Source of the DNA: Macrosoma leucophasiata
Taxonomy: Eukaryota; Arthropoda; Insecta; Lepidoptera; Hedylidae
Assembly (NCBI GenBank): GCA_036365455.1
Contig: JAWQUS010000023.1
Location: forward strand, 744,001 to 808,000
Reading direction: 5' to 3'
Length of the DNA: 64,000 nucleotides
Both the position numbers and the translations under genes were made by a program. Below are positions 41,716-52,715 of the stretch, piece after piece. Below the pieces are notes generated by a model that did no database searches, was not told the DNA's origin, and saw nothing but the letters and a program-made list of their open reading frames with translations. Each line of letters opens with the position of its first letter. Position 1 is the first letter of the stretch.

Positions 41716-43550
41716 AAGTAAAAAAAAAGTAATCTTATTTTGTTAACTCTACGTACTTTGTCAGTTATATTATTTAAATTGCAGTAGTATTTTGTATGAT
41801 TTACACCAAGTTACTAATTATAAGTATCTGATTCAATAAACATACGTTCTATTAGTAAATGTGATTGTATCTTTTTTTTAATTGTCATTGTGTAAAAAAC
41901 GTTGTAAGTACTTATGAACTTTGAAGTTTTTATCCGCAACGCATCACTCTATAATTCAAAATAAAGTCAGAATATCTTTATCTCCTTATAAGAACTCTTA
42001 AATGTGATCACGTGCCATCAATACCGCATCGTCTACTTAAAAGTTTAAAATATTGAAATAAGTTACCCTGCATCTTTTTTTTGTCAGATCCCAAATTCTC
42101 CTTCCTCATATTCTGTAATTTCCAACGATCCAAAATTTCCACTCGCAAACTTAGAACTTGTTAGTGCCAAAATAAAACAATGTAGGTACAATATGAACAA
42201 GAACTCGAGTTTAAAGAGCGCGTTGCGGTCCGCGCTGTTTAAGTCAAATTAAACACGCCGCGCATATAATTTCCTAACCGCATTTAGGGGTCGCGATTTC
42301 TGAACGAAAAAATATTAAGAAGTCAATGCCCTGAGCGCCATCTGGCGTGCGCGCGCGCCGCTCGTTCGGCGACGGTGGAGAAAAGGCTTTTTTGTACACA
42401 CCCCGTGGCAACAGATTACAACGAGCCACTTTTCCATCCAGGAACCAACATGTTGAACAATTCTGAACTTAATGTCCAAGGATTATGAACAACTTTTGAT
42501 TTTCAGAACAAACTTGCTTGTTTAAGTTTGAAGGGTGGCTCCAACTTAAGATTGTTTGCAGACAACATTTTTTTAGTAGCTCTATAAGTTTATAGACATA
42601 AGTACCAAAATAGATAACGACAATGTTTTCGTATGCGTTACTACTAAAATAGTTTTACAGTTATGAGAGATTAAATTTAGATAAATGAATGATAATAATG
42701 CGTCCGTAGCGCGTGCTGTTTGCTATGAATATTAAGTATATAGATTTTTTTACGCGAACTCCGAGGTTTGATGTGAATGATTAACAACTGATAAATATTA
42801 CAATGCATTGTTTCATGGAAGTTAAGAAACTTACATATTTATAAAAGAATAGAAAATATTTTGAGTATAAAACATTTTGTTGTTTAGATAATTTGCCATT
42901 TATCTAGATGGAATATAAAACATTTCGGACAGGTTCATAATTATATAATTTACATGAAAAGATCCTACGTGACTATCATCCTGTAGTCAGGTTGGTATTT
43001 TCTGAATTAAAATATTTCATTTGATTATTTAATAATAGACTTTATTAAATGACTGAAACTGCAGATTTTGAGGTAAATTAAAAACTCTTTCTATCTTTCA
43101 AAAGTGAAAACCTTCGGAAGCGACAGGTACAAAATAAGGAAAAACCCTTCACGTCATCGTTATGCATATTTGCCTTGCCAGTTTTTTTTTTGCTCTAAGA
43201 AGTCCTGCTCTAAGATTATCCTATTACCTAACGTTCATTGGGAATGTTTCTATACTTCCAAATGCCATCAAGAAATTTCTGAATCAGTGAAACTACACAC
43301 ACAAGAAACCTTCATACGAACAAAGAATCGCTTAATGGATGTTAATCCACGGCTCATTGCCAAAACATGGTATACCACCGGAACGAATCCGAAAGCGTGT
43401 CTCGAACGCACCTTGTCGCGTATCGTTTGTTCAATCATACCCATAGGGCTTACGACTAAATATAATTCAATAGACACCCTCTTCCTGCCAAATATGTGAG
43501 CTCTACTTACAATTTAAACATTTCATCTCATTCATTCTTATTAGAAGGCT
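41716..43550. other. No gene; CpG-rich patch at about 42,205-42,400
   Basis: The patch includes GCGCCATCTGGCGTGCGCGC, a CTCF-like core next to a CG run. A 131-codon plus frame (43,104-43,499) shows no domain. Confidence 0.4.
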
Positions 43551-43635
43551 ATAAGAACCATTCTTGGTTCCGGAACCCGCTGCGATCTCACCTCGAACCA
43601 AGCAGGTGTGCCTCAAGGGTCGCCACTGGGGCCGC
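43545..43635 (+). pseudogene. Decayed non-LTR reverse-transcriptase fragment
   Basis: In one plus frame the sequence reads SNQAGVPQGSPLGPHLF followed by a stop. GVPQGSPLGPxLF is a hallmark block of jockey/R1-like LINE reverse transcriptases. Only about 25 residues are recognisable. Confidence 0.65.
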
Positions 43636-44817
43636 ATTTATTTTAGATTCACAATCTCGAGACACGTGGCTCGGGGGGTGGTGCTTGCAGAAAAACCGAC
43701 GCAGCTTTCGACTTCCGTATGGTACAAATATAAACAGAATTAGATCGCCATAATGTTTTCCGGTTTGTGAGTTTGTATTGCCGATTTAGGAGAGTCTCTT
43801 AAGTGGTTTCGCGTGGCAATTATGTCCCCTAAGGGTCAACTTGGGACCGGAATAGCTATTGTTGTGGTTGTGTATAAATTGTGCCGTAACGCCCAAAAAA
43901 TAAAACCATATTTATGGAGTCATGAGTTTATTGATCATAAAATTTAAATCTGATTGCGCTATAAACAATCATAGCTTTTATTTTAGAGGCAATTTATACG
44001 CCAATGTTTCATAAAATTTATTTTATCGTTGTTGCAAGGTAATAAATCACAATTATACAACACATAATTATAAAAAATCATAGACTAAATTATTAATCTT
44101 TGAACAATAAAGTCATTTTATTTTAAGATACAAAGTACTAAATCATTGAAAAACAAATAGTTTTTTTGTTATGTAGATTAAAATCAAGTAATTTACTTTA
44201 ATATGTTGTTTCTTTAAGAGCATCGCGTGCTCGAAACCATTGCGGCTTTTTGAGGGTACTTACCGAATTTTTATGCTTGTCAAATGGTATGTTGTGTGTC
44301 TCGCTTAGGTAAATAACGTCGTCCTTTACCAGCCCTACTACTAGTATTGAGTATGAACTTTTCAGTCATAATCGAATGATAAAAATGTATGTAATTTTCA
44401 TGCTTATTTGTTTGGTTATTTAAAATCGTCTTAGATCTACATTATTCAACTTAATAGTAAAACCCCCTTTCAAAACTGTTACAAAATAAAAACCGTTAAA
44501 ACTTTTAGTAATATAGACTTAATTTTTCTTGAATCTGTATTAGTTATGTATGTCGAAAATCCTTATCTTACTGTTTTTTATTTCGCTTCTTGCAATTGTA
44601 AATACAATTTTGTAATGTTGCTTTATTATTTAAAAGCGTTTCATTAACGGGGTAATTAATCTCGATTTACTGAACCTAGGTTTGTATTATCTCAAAAACA
44701 GTTAATTTAAACTAACTTTTACTTGCAAAAAATTAAAGAACTGATATTTTAATGCAATTAAATTATATACATATATTATAATTAGTAAAATGTGGTCGTG
44801 GATTTGTTTCTTGCTTC
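43636..44817. other. No gene recognised
   Basis: AT-rich; no repeats or motifs identified. Confidence 0.4.
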
Positions 44818-44975
44818 GGCCCCATAATGACTATCATAGAGACAAGACAACAGGGGTGGCAACGCGTCTGAATTTTGACTTCTGGTCCTTGTGTAAGTGT
44901 GTCTGTAGGCTGCAGTCATCACTTAACACAAATGTGAACTGCATGCCTGTTTGCCACCTCAATTACATAAAAAAT
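44818..44975 (-). repeat. Repeat A fragment
   Basis: CCCCATAATGACTATCATAG to TTGCCACCTCAATTACATAA. Confidence 0.6.
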
Positions 44976-45394
44976 CCCACATAGGTGAAATAACAAAGTC
45001 AAATGTTCAGTAAATCATGTTTAGTGTTATTGCCACGAATTTAAAGGGAACAATAATGGACATAATCAACAACCTCAAACACCAGGCGGCCGCGACTATA
45101 AACTAGACTTAACAAGTTATTAGACACACCTACTCTACTACTCAGTTTTTAAATCAGTAAATAGTCGCGTCAAATGAATTTGATTGGAATTTTGGCAGTT
45201 TAGGTGGTGCTTACGCTCTCAGGTTCCTTCACTGAAATCTATACTTAGCAGGTGATTTTAAGATGGGAGTGTATTATTTGACCAGATGTGACCATAACAA
45301 AACATATTATTATTTAAAATATTTGATTCGTTTTATTTTTCACACAGTGACAGAAAAAAAAAGTCCGTTGGTCCCACCAGTATTTTATAATGAA

Positions 45395-45640
45395 CTAGCT
45401 GACCTGGCAAACTTCGTATTGCCTCAGAAGGGATAGATAGATACGGACCATTTGTATAGGAAAATAAAATTGTAGTTTTTATTGTTTCCCTTCAATTTTT
45501 TCATGTTTTCTTACCTTTTAAACCTTCCCTGGACTTCCAAAAATCTAAACCAACATTAGTCAAATCGGTCCAGCCGTTCTCGAGTTTTATGGAGACTAAC
45601 GAACAGCAATTGATTTTTATATGTATAGATAGATAACATT
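45395..45640 (+). mobile_element. Retroposon-like dispersed repeat J
   Basis: Starts CTAGCTGACCTGGCAAACTT, contains CGGTCCAGCCGTTCTCGAGT, and ends in an ATAGATAGATA tail. This pattern is widespread in lepidopteran genomes. Confidence 0.55.
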
Positions 45641-46639
45641 ACGATATTTTTGCTTGAACTATATAGTAAAATTGTTCAAATAATAAACCGAAGACCGGGC
45701 TTTTCAGTAATCCTCGCCTATTCAATTCAGTTACGTTGGCCTAGTTCAGATAAAATCAGTGGACAGCCCCACACGCCATCGCAAACCCAATTTCAGATTA
45801 ACCTCATAACTGAAATTGTGGCCCACTTTTCAAATAAATATTAGAAATCATATTTAGCTTTTGATGTTTATCAATAAGAGGTTGAAATGTAGAAAATATT
45901 GCTAAGCAATCATTGGAAATGTTTGAACCCCGTCCAAAATGCTTTTATTTAATAACTTGTATGTTGTAAACTTTGATCTTGCTGCACATCAGTGCAATAA
46001 GTGCTGCATTTTTTTTTTGTTTGGACACATGTAGGCGGCACGACTCGAGACGGCGAGGGCAAAGGGCGCTCTCAGTCTAAGTCAAATAAAAATTAAGGCA
46101 ACTGCCTTTGGGAGACCCCTGTGGGAGAGCTCAGCTTAGGGCGTTGCTGCATATTAATGTATTGATATTATATGACACATTTATTTGGTAGGTAGTGTGC
46201 CAATCAATGTTCAAACAAATGAAACTATTGGAAATGGCCTTTAATTTATAATATTCATAATGAGGCTTAAATGATAAGGACCGTAATGAACATAAAACCA
46301 CAGGCGCAAAAGGAGGTGAAGAGAAAAGATGCCAGCAGCATTTGTAGTAAGGCATAATCGATACTTATCTAAAACGTCTACATTTGCCACGTCAGTATTC
46401 ACTTACCATAAAAGTAGACTGAATTAGTAGTCTGTTCCAAATTATGGTTTCGAAATGATTTAATATTATGAAACTTATCTAAGACCCCGAACAACTGCCT
46501 ACCCCTGGTAAACTGGAGATGAATCAACAGATGTGAACAGTCCTTAACTGTTGTATCAGAACTTGTGTGCCACCTTGCTACCTTTCCTAACTCATCAAAC
46601 AATTTGGTATCGTATGCACATAATTGTAAAGGTCATATT
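45641..46639. other. No gene recognised
   Basis: Minus-strand frames at 46,131 and 46,399 have no recognised domain. Confidence 0.4.
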
Positions 46640-46901
46640 AGGATTTCATGATTTGATAAATGATTTGGTTCGTATCTTACAAATAATACAGCTAGATTCT
46701 GTTTCAATAGCCACCTTTCGCGTGCCGGTGTCTAAAAGCCCTAAAGCATCTGGTGGCAACTTGTTTGTTATCGACAATGTGGACATTTTTTGTAACGTCT
46801 GGATTTTAAAAAGGTCCCTTCAGATTGATAAATTTTATTGTTACGTTTTGGCTGCTGATGGAGTACCACAAGGGTGTGTTATAATTGCGACATTTTATTG
46901 A
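46640..46901 (+). pseudogene. Decayed non-LTR reverse-transcriptase fragment
   Basis: The plus frame ends ADGVPQGCVIIATFY, resembling the GVPQGCVLSPTLF block of CR1/jockey-like LINE RTs. The upstream residues are too diverged to assign. No FADD block follows. Confidence 0.5.
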
Positions 46902-47040
46902 AGCGCTATGTATTTTGCGAATGTTAAAGTAAAAGTGTTTTACTGAGAAATTTAATAGATCACTTTTATGGTAAATCAATACTTGTAAGTAGTCTTTCAT
47001 TTCATATTTGACTGTCGTGTTTATATGCTCTGCAACTTTA

Positions 47041-47300
47041 GTATGTGTGTATCTTCACGCCAGGTCCCTAACGGGGTAGGCAGAGAGAGTAGAGCGCCAG
47101 ATATCCCGGTCCTGATATACCTCTCGTGCCTCGTCTACCTTCATCGCACGCTGATTTCTAAGACTTTTGACCCCACCATCAGACAGAACTCGACCTATTT
47201 GGTCATGGTAGATCAGTCTTGCGAATGTGGATGGTTGCAGAGGCCCAGGGTCTTCCTGGGCCTCTGCAAACATCCACATTCGCATTGTATATATGTTTAG
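47041..47300 (+). repeat. Dispersed repeat C, copy 3, with near-perfect hairpin
   Basis: GTATCTTCACGCCAGGTCCC to ACCTATTTGGTCATGG matches 1,904-2,083. It continues into a 30-bp inverted duplication (47,220-47,249 and 47,255-47,284, one mismatch, 5-nt loop). Confidence 0.65.
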
Positions 47301-47496
47301 TCATTCGCTCATTCGACATTCTTTCTATATGCCCGAACTATCGGAGCATGCCTTTTTTCATTTGCTTGCTTTGAAACTTTAGTAATGGATTATTTTAAGG
47401 AAACAATGTTTAGTAGCAAAGATTTTCTGCTCTTGGTTTTCATAAGAATGTTATATTATGAAAGAGCCTTAATGTGTTTTTTATTTCATGTTGATC

Positions 47497-47565
47497 CTAA
47501 TGTTTTTATTTTTGTTTCAGGTAAGTCATTATGATGATGTATATTCTAGATGGAGAACAGTGAGT
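47497..47565 (+). other. Candidate 39-nt microexon with recursive splice site
   Basis: A branch-point-like CTAAT (47,497-47,501) and TTTTTGTTTCAG lead to the acceptor at 47,520, immediately followed by the perfect donor GTAAGT (47,521-47,526). A second good donor, GTGAGT, starts at 47,560. The enclosed 39 nt (47,521-47,559) are a multiple of three and open only in phase 0, reading VSHYDDVYSRWRT. Exons that regenerate a donor at their 5' edge are known from recursive splicing of long insect introns such as Ubx. No host gene is visible here, so the assignment is inference. Confidence 0.45.
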
Positions 47566-48149
47566 ATAAAATAAATATTTTAGTGTCAGACGAGTAAATA
47601 GTTGTATTTTTTTATAAAAGTTAGCTTTTTAGCCATACTGAACGTTTTCTAAGCGAATTAATGACATAATTGATAATAATAAGCACCATATACCCAATTT
47701 AACTCCACATTCTTAATAACTTTACTATTTCACAAAAAATAGAGAAAATTAAATATGTTTTATTTTATGTTCGCCATGTTGTAACTGGCTTTACTTTTAA
47801 GCGACGTTTTGCAAAAATTCTGAAAAACAGAACGGTAATTTCGTGGTCTAACTACGCATTACCCTATCAACAAAATACGATTGGTCCGGTTCGTCAGTCT
47901 ACTTTACCCATCACGACCTTGAAGCGGGCCCTCCAACCCTCGAAGCTGCTCCTCTTCATTACACAGTTCATTTCACGGCGTGATTCCTGCCCACTGCCCG
48001 CACCTGTCAGCCTGTCACGCTGCGTGGCCGCTGCATTGCGTAATTGCAATTATTTCTGTTTATACACTTTTTTAAAAGAGTTGTTGTCTAGGAGTAAGCT
48101 GCCGACGTTGTATGAAAGTTGCTTTAAAGCGTTTTTTTTATTATTTTAT
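47566..48149. other. No gene recognised
   Basis: If the microexon is real this is intronic. An 87-codon frame at 47,919 shows no domain. Confidence 0.4.
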
Positions 48150-48449
48150 GGAAGTGAGAAACTAGCACGCAGTTCACATTGAAATTAAGTGATGACTGCA
48201 GCCTATAGACACCCACATAAAGACCAAGGTCAAAATGCAGATGCGTTACCACTCCTGAGGCCTAAGGCGTTATGCCTCTGTGCCGTCTTGCTCTAGGGCA
48301 GTCTTGCTCTTGGTCTTGGTCTTGCAAAAATGCAAGAACAAGACCAAAACTGCAAGACCAAGACCGATTTAGGGAAACACTAATTAAATTAGGTAATGCG
48401 GTGGTGCCTTCGCCCGCGAGCTCCGTCACTGGAGCTCTACCACCAGTAA
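48150..48449 (+). repeat. Repeat A copy split by a hAT MITE relic
   Basis: 48,150-48,283 and 48,383-48,449 are the two parts. 48,284-48,382 is rich in TCTTGGTCTTG units and ends ACCGATTTAGGGAAACACTA, the right terminus of the 9,889 MITE family; its left end is damaged. Confidence 0.65.
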
Positions 48450-48844
48450 AAAACTTATATTTAACCTGATGATAAAGAACTTATATTTAATCACAACATA
48501 CATTTCGGAGCGGCTAAAATGCAAATGTTTTGTTGCAAACATACATTTACCCTTCCCGAAGTGCTGATACAAACAAATTAAGTTTACTTTATGGTTTTAG
48601 GGCGGTAAAGTATAAAGTTGTTTGGATATAATGAGTGATTCACATACTAAATGGGTCAATCTATTATCAGTGACCGATCTGATAAAAGAAGAGAGATATT
48701 TTAACCTTTTATTTTTGTTTGTTTTAGGGTTCAGTGTGTCAAATGGGAAAACGGAACCCTCAGAAAATCACTCGTGTGTCCGTCTGACGACTGACTGTAA
48801 AAATTCTGAACCTTTGAGTTGAAATTTGGAACATAATTATGTTT
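48450..48844. other. No gene; fragment of a GGTTCAGTGTG/GGAACCCTC repeat
   Basis: 48,715-48,800 resembles dispersed repeats carrying GGAACCCT and TCCGTCTGACGACTG. Confidence 0.4.
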
Positions 48845-49232
48845 ATCTAAATCAGTGGTTCTCAAACTTTTTAAATGACGGAACCCTTTTGGGAATCAAA
48901 ATACTTGATGGAACCCTACAATAGAGCAATTGTTTTTATAAGTGTTTTTTTTTATTAATCAGCATAATAAAAGTACAATGTAACAGTTACTAATTATTAT
49001 TTAGTTCACCACTTGGCAAGGACAATAAAAGAAAACATTAAAAAAGTACCAGCTATTGAAACACATGTTTCTACAAATACAAATAAATAACGTTCATAGC
49101 GTTTTGTGCGGCTGCGGAGCGACCAGAGAGAGGTGTTTTGATTTTTTTTCTAAATTCTTGCGGAACCCTGACAGTGGTATCACGGAACCCTAGGGTTCCG
49201 CGGAACACACTTAGAGTATAGCTGATCTAAAT
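48845..49232. mobile_element. hAT-type non-autonomous element
   Basis: The perfect 8-bp duplication ATCTAAAT (48,845-48,852 and 49,225-49,232) flanks an element beginning CAGTGGTTCTCAAACTTTTT. The interior has repeated GGAACCCT blocks, including ACGGAACCCTAGGGTTCCGC. No transposase frame. Confidence 0.75.
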
Positions 49233-50520
49233 CATTGACCCAAATATGGTCGTGTAACGAAAATATGTGAATTGCAAACATAAGAGCCACCTTAACATAA
49301 AGTTAGAAATTAAAAAAAAAATTTAATTTGCTGTGTGATATATTGTGAATCGTGAGATAGGCCTTATTGAAAAAATCTCAAAGATATTTTTTATAGTTTT
49401 TTCTTTAACTTGATCAAACGAAATTTGATCAATCCCTTCCGCCGTTGATCTACGAAACCACTGGTCTAAAATATTTTCAAAAATCTTGAACATCTCAAGG
49501 ACATTTTTTTATAATTTCTATGTTTTTAATTTTGAAGTTATTGAAAGAAATAGACGAAATTTGATCAACCCTTAATCTACGAGACCACTGATCCTAAAAT
49601 GTTGAAAAAATCCTGAATATAAAACTATCCCTTTATCTGTACTTATATTACAAAAGATAATAAGTAACCTAAAAGAAATTTTTGGTTACAGAGGTAATTC
49701 GTCAATTATACGGAACCGTGTTCACGTAAGCCCGACTTGCACTTAGCCGGTTTTTTTTTCTTTCGGTATGATACCGCGGCGATACATTCCGATCGCGCCG
49801 CGGAGTGTGAAACAATGTGCACACTTACTACACTCGTTGAGGTGACTGTAAACATCTCGTAGTCGCGTCAGTAATAGGTATGATCAATAATAATATGGGG
49901 TTCTTCAAAACTGGCGTCTAAAGAGTCCTTCAGGGCTGGCAGCGCGTTGGCGACTCCCCTGATGGCGATACTTTGGCGATTCCAAATGTTCATCATAGGC
50001 GACGGTAACCACTTTCCATAAGGTGGCCCGTTTGCTTATCTGTCAATACTTTGACATGAAAAAAAATCATTAAGTATCACAATAATAATTGTCGTAGTAT
50101 CTTTTAAAATTGACGTGTTCATAGCGTTTCACAAGCTATATATACTCTTTGAAAAAAATATATATTTCGTAATTAAATATTGCAAAATAAATCGATTCCT
50201 ATACCTACTGAACTCAACTTCCAAATTACTGGATTTTATTTATACGTCTTTAAACTACAGTATTAAGATACCTTCAATGTGAACTTGCTTGTTTGCCACT
50301 TTCATAACGTAATAAAGTGAATTAATATAGAATATGTTTTTACTTTTTACTTACATAAAATAATAAAGAGATTGCCTTTAGTTCTACTGATTTGATAGGC
50401 AACCTAGCGGATATATATTCTCTAGATTATAAATAACGAAACGAATAACGAACGAAACGATTCTGCAATGGGATCCTAACCTACGATACAACATTTATTA
50501 CATGTTTACAATAGCGCAAC
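49233..50520. other. No gene recognised
   Basis: Contains the repeat end GACTTGCACTTAGCCGG (49,728) and a duplicated motif AAATTTGATCAA (about 49,420 and 49,557). No ORF of note. Confidence 0.4.
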
Positions 50521-50655
50521 ATGGCCCTGTAATATCACAATAGGTTCCGGTGATATGGCGATGTAGGGCCGATAATTTTTGTCAGGCCCAGGGTAGGCAA
50601 CGTATCAGCATTTTGATCTCCAGTTTTTGTATAATATTCTATAGGCATATATTTG
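50521..50655 (-). repeat. Repeat A fragment, decayed
   Basis: ATGGCCCTGTAATATCACAA to TTCTATAGGCATATA. Confidence 0.5.
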
Positions 50656-50980
50656 CCGCATCCAAACTAACAGCATCTTAGCGGTCCCACCACGGACCCG
50701 TTCCAAGAACACAATACAATGATTGTCGCTTAGCATCGAGCCCGACGCGGACGGCAAAAACGACGAAAACAGTCCGAAGATCGCACCCAAATGTGGAGGC
50801 GCCGGGGACCACCCGCTTAGCACCCACTAGAAGAGACATAGAGCTTGGACGTAAAGCCACAGCGTAGTTGATTATATGTAATAATCATGGCAAACAAGCA
50901 AGCAACTTATATGAATAGTAAGTGAACACCAACCTGTGACAGAAATTACGAGGCCAACCATTGCTGTCTAACCGAAATAA

Positions 50981-52269
50981 TAGGTTGGGGAAAAAGTCTT
51001 TTCGCATGATAGTATGTATGAACTTGTAATAAAATCTCTTTGGCTGTAGTATTTGTATCTGGCTGGTTTTGGTATCATTGAAAGTTAAAATTTTAAAGAA
51101 CATAATTCCAAATTCAAATTATGCAAATGTGTGATTTTCATTTGTTTTTCGTACTGTCAAGATGAGTGAATCTAATGAAGAAATTCGATACATTTTAAAA
51201 TTTTACTACAAAAAAGGTAAAAATGCAGCGCAAGCCGCGAAAAAAAATTGCGATGTTTATGGACCTAGTGCAGTGTCTGTGAGAGTAGCACAAATTTATG
51301 TGGTTTAAGCGTTTTCAATCCGGAAATTTTGATGTCAAAGTTGCACCTCGCTCTGGTCGCCCTATTACGGATAAAATGGATGCCATTTTTGAAAAAGTGG
51401 AGCAAGATCGACATATCAGTAGTTACGACGTAGCTGAAGAACTGAGAATTGATCACAAAACAGTTTTGGCGCATTTGAAAAAAGCTGGGTACAAAAAAAA
51501 GCTCGATATTTGGGTACCTCACGAGCTCACTGAACGAAACCTAATGAACCGTGTACTCATTTGTGATTCTTTATTACGACGTAATGAAACCGAATCATTT
51601 TTGAAGAAGCTGATAACTGGTGATGAAAAGTGGATCACGTACGACAAGAACGTGCGAAAAAGGTCGTGGTCAAAGGCCGGTCAGGCTTCACAGACTGTGG
51701 CGAAACCCGGGTTAACTCGCAATAAGGTGATGGTGTGTGTGTGGTGGGATTGGAAGGGCATTATTCATTATGAGCTATTACCACTAGGCAGGACTATCGA
51801 TTCTAAACTCTACTGCGAACAACTGATGAGATTAAAGCAAGAAGTTGAGAGAAAGCGGTCGGAATTGATCAACAGAAGGGGTGTGGTGTTTCATCGTGAT
51901 AACGCTAGACCTCACACATCTATAGCCACTCAACAAAAAATTAATATAGTTTGGCTGGGAGGTGTTAATGCATCCGCCGTATAGTCCTGACCTTGCACCT
52001 TCAGATTTCCACCTGTTTCGGTTTCTTCAGAATTCTTTATGCAATGTTAGGTTAACATCACGAGAGGACTGCCAAATCCACTTGTCGCGGTTTTTTGATG
52101 AGAAGTCCCAAAATTTTTATAGCAATGGGATCATGTTCCTACCTACAAGATGGCAAAAGGTTATCGAACAAAATGGTACATACATACTTTAGTTAAATTT
52201 AAATAAACTATATTAAAAAATGTTTTGAATTATCTTAAAAAATGCGAAGAATCTTTTTCCCCAACCTTA
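50981..52269 (+). mobile_element. mariner transposon
   Basis: TA dinucleotides at 50,981-50,982 and 52,268-52,269 flank about 1,285 bp. The terminal inverted repeats are GGTTGGGGAAAAAGTCTTTT at the left and the complement of GAAGAATCTTTTTCCCCAAC at the right. Length, TA target and transposase place it in Tc1/mariner, mariner branch. The transposase is frame-shifted twice, so the copy is dead but could be mobilised by an active relative. Confidence 0.9.
51162..52192 (+). pseudogene. mariner transposase, two frameshifts
   Basis: Three plus-strand frames follow one another, each shifted by one base: 51,162-51,297 (starts MSESNEEIRYILKFYYKKG), 51,298 to about 51,956, and about 51,957-52,192. Together they would cover about 343 residues, the normal mariner length. 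The N-terminal part holds the paired helix-turn-helix region. The catalytic triad appears as GDEKWITYD, HRDNARPH and YSPDLAPSD, the last in the third frame; its spacing fits the mariner D,D34D signature. The breaks lie at about 51,288-51,297 and 51,950-51,957. No restored protein is proposed. Confidence 0.9.
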
Positions 52270-52616
52270 TGATAGTGCTGAATATACCATTTGGCGGTAG
52301 ATAGATTCGGTAATGCGGTGGTGCCTACGTTCCCGAGGGACAAAACTACACTGGATCAAAACTCTACTATCAATAAAATTGAAGGGGAAAAAAACTTTTG
52401 TAGTCTGTGGTCTAGCACAATTGAATACTTATCGAATTAAATTAGTAAACAAACATGCAGTTCTCGGGTGATATGCCAATACTGCAGACCTATCTTCAAC
52501 CTAGTAGGAAGATTTCACTGATCCTCGAGCTCCAGTAATAGTTAGAAAGACCTAAAGAGTGGCAGGCAACGCATCTGTAATCAGACCTCTAGTATTTGTG
52601 TAGATGTCGTTAGGTT

Positions 52617-52715
52617 ATCATCATCATCATTTCAGCCAAAAGACGTCCACTTGTCCAGCTATTCACTTCTGGACAAAAGCCGCCCCAAAGATTGCAGCAC
52701 TCATCCAGCGATTAT
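52617..52715 (-). repeat. Inverted RTE 3' end abutting the RTE element
   Basis: ATCATCATCATTTCAGCCAA onwards is the complement of an RTE 3' terminus with an extra 17-nt segment. The first 20 or so codons of the open frame at 52,651 lie in this antisense tail and are not part of the RT. Confidence 0.7.

Larger units (their letters stand above)
50886..52378 (+). repeat. Repeat A copy split by a mariner element
   Basis: 50,886-50,980 and 52,270-52,378 are the two halves of one copy, rejoining at CCGAAATAA / TGATAGTGCTGAA. Confidence 0.7.

Noticed and set aside
43104..43499. 131-codon plus-strand frame
   Set aside because: No recognisable domain, ordinary composition for AT-rich noncoding DNA, and no splice or promoter context.
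46399..46602. Minus-strand frame of 67 codons ending at a GTAAGT-like donor
   Set aside because: Lies opposite a decayed RT fragment, shows no known domain and starts at a non-ATG codon; upstream frames are broken.
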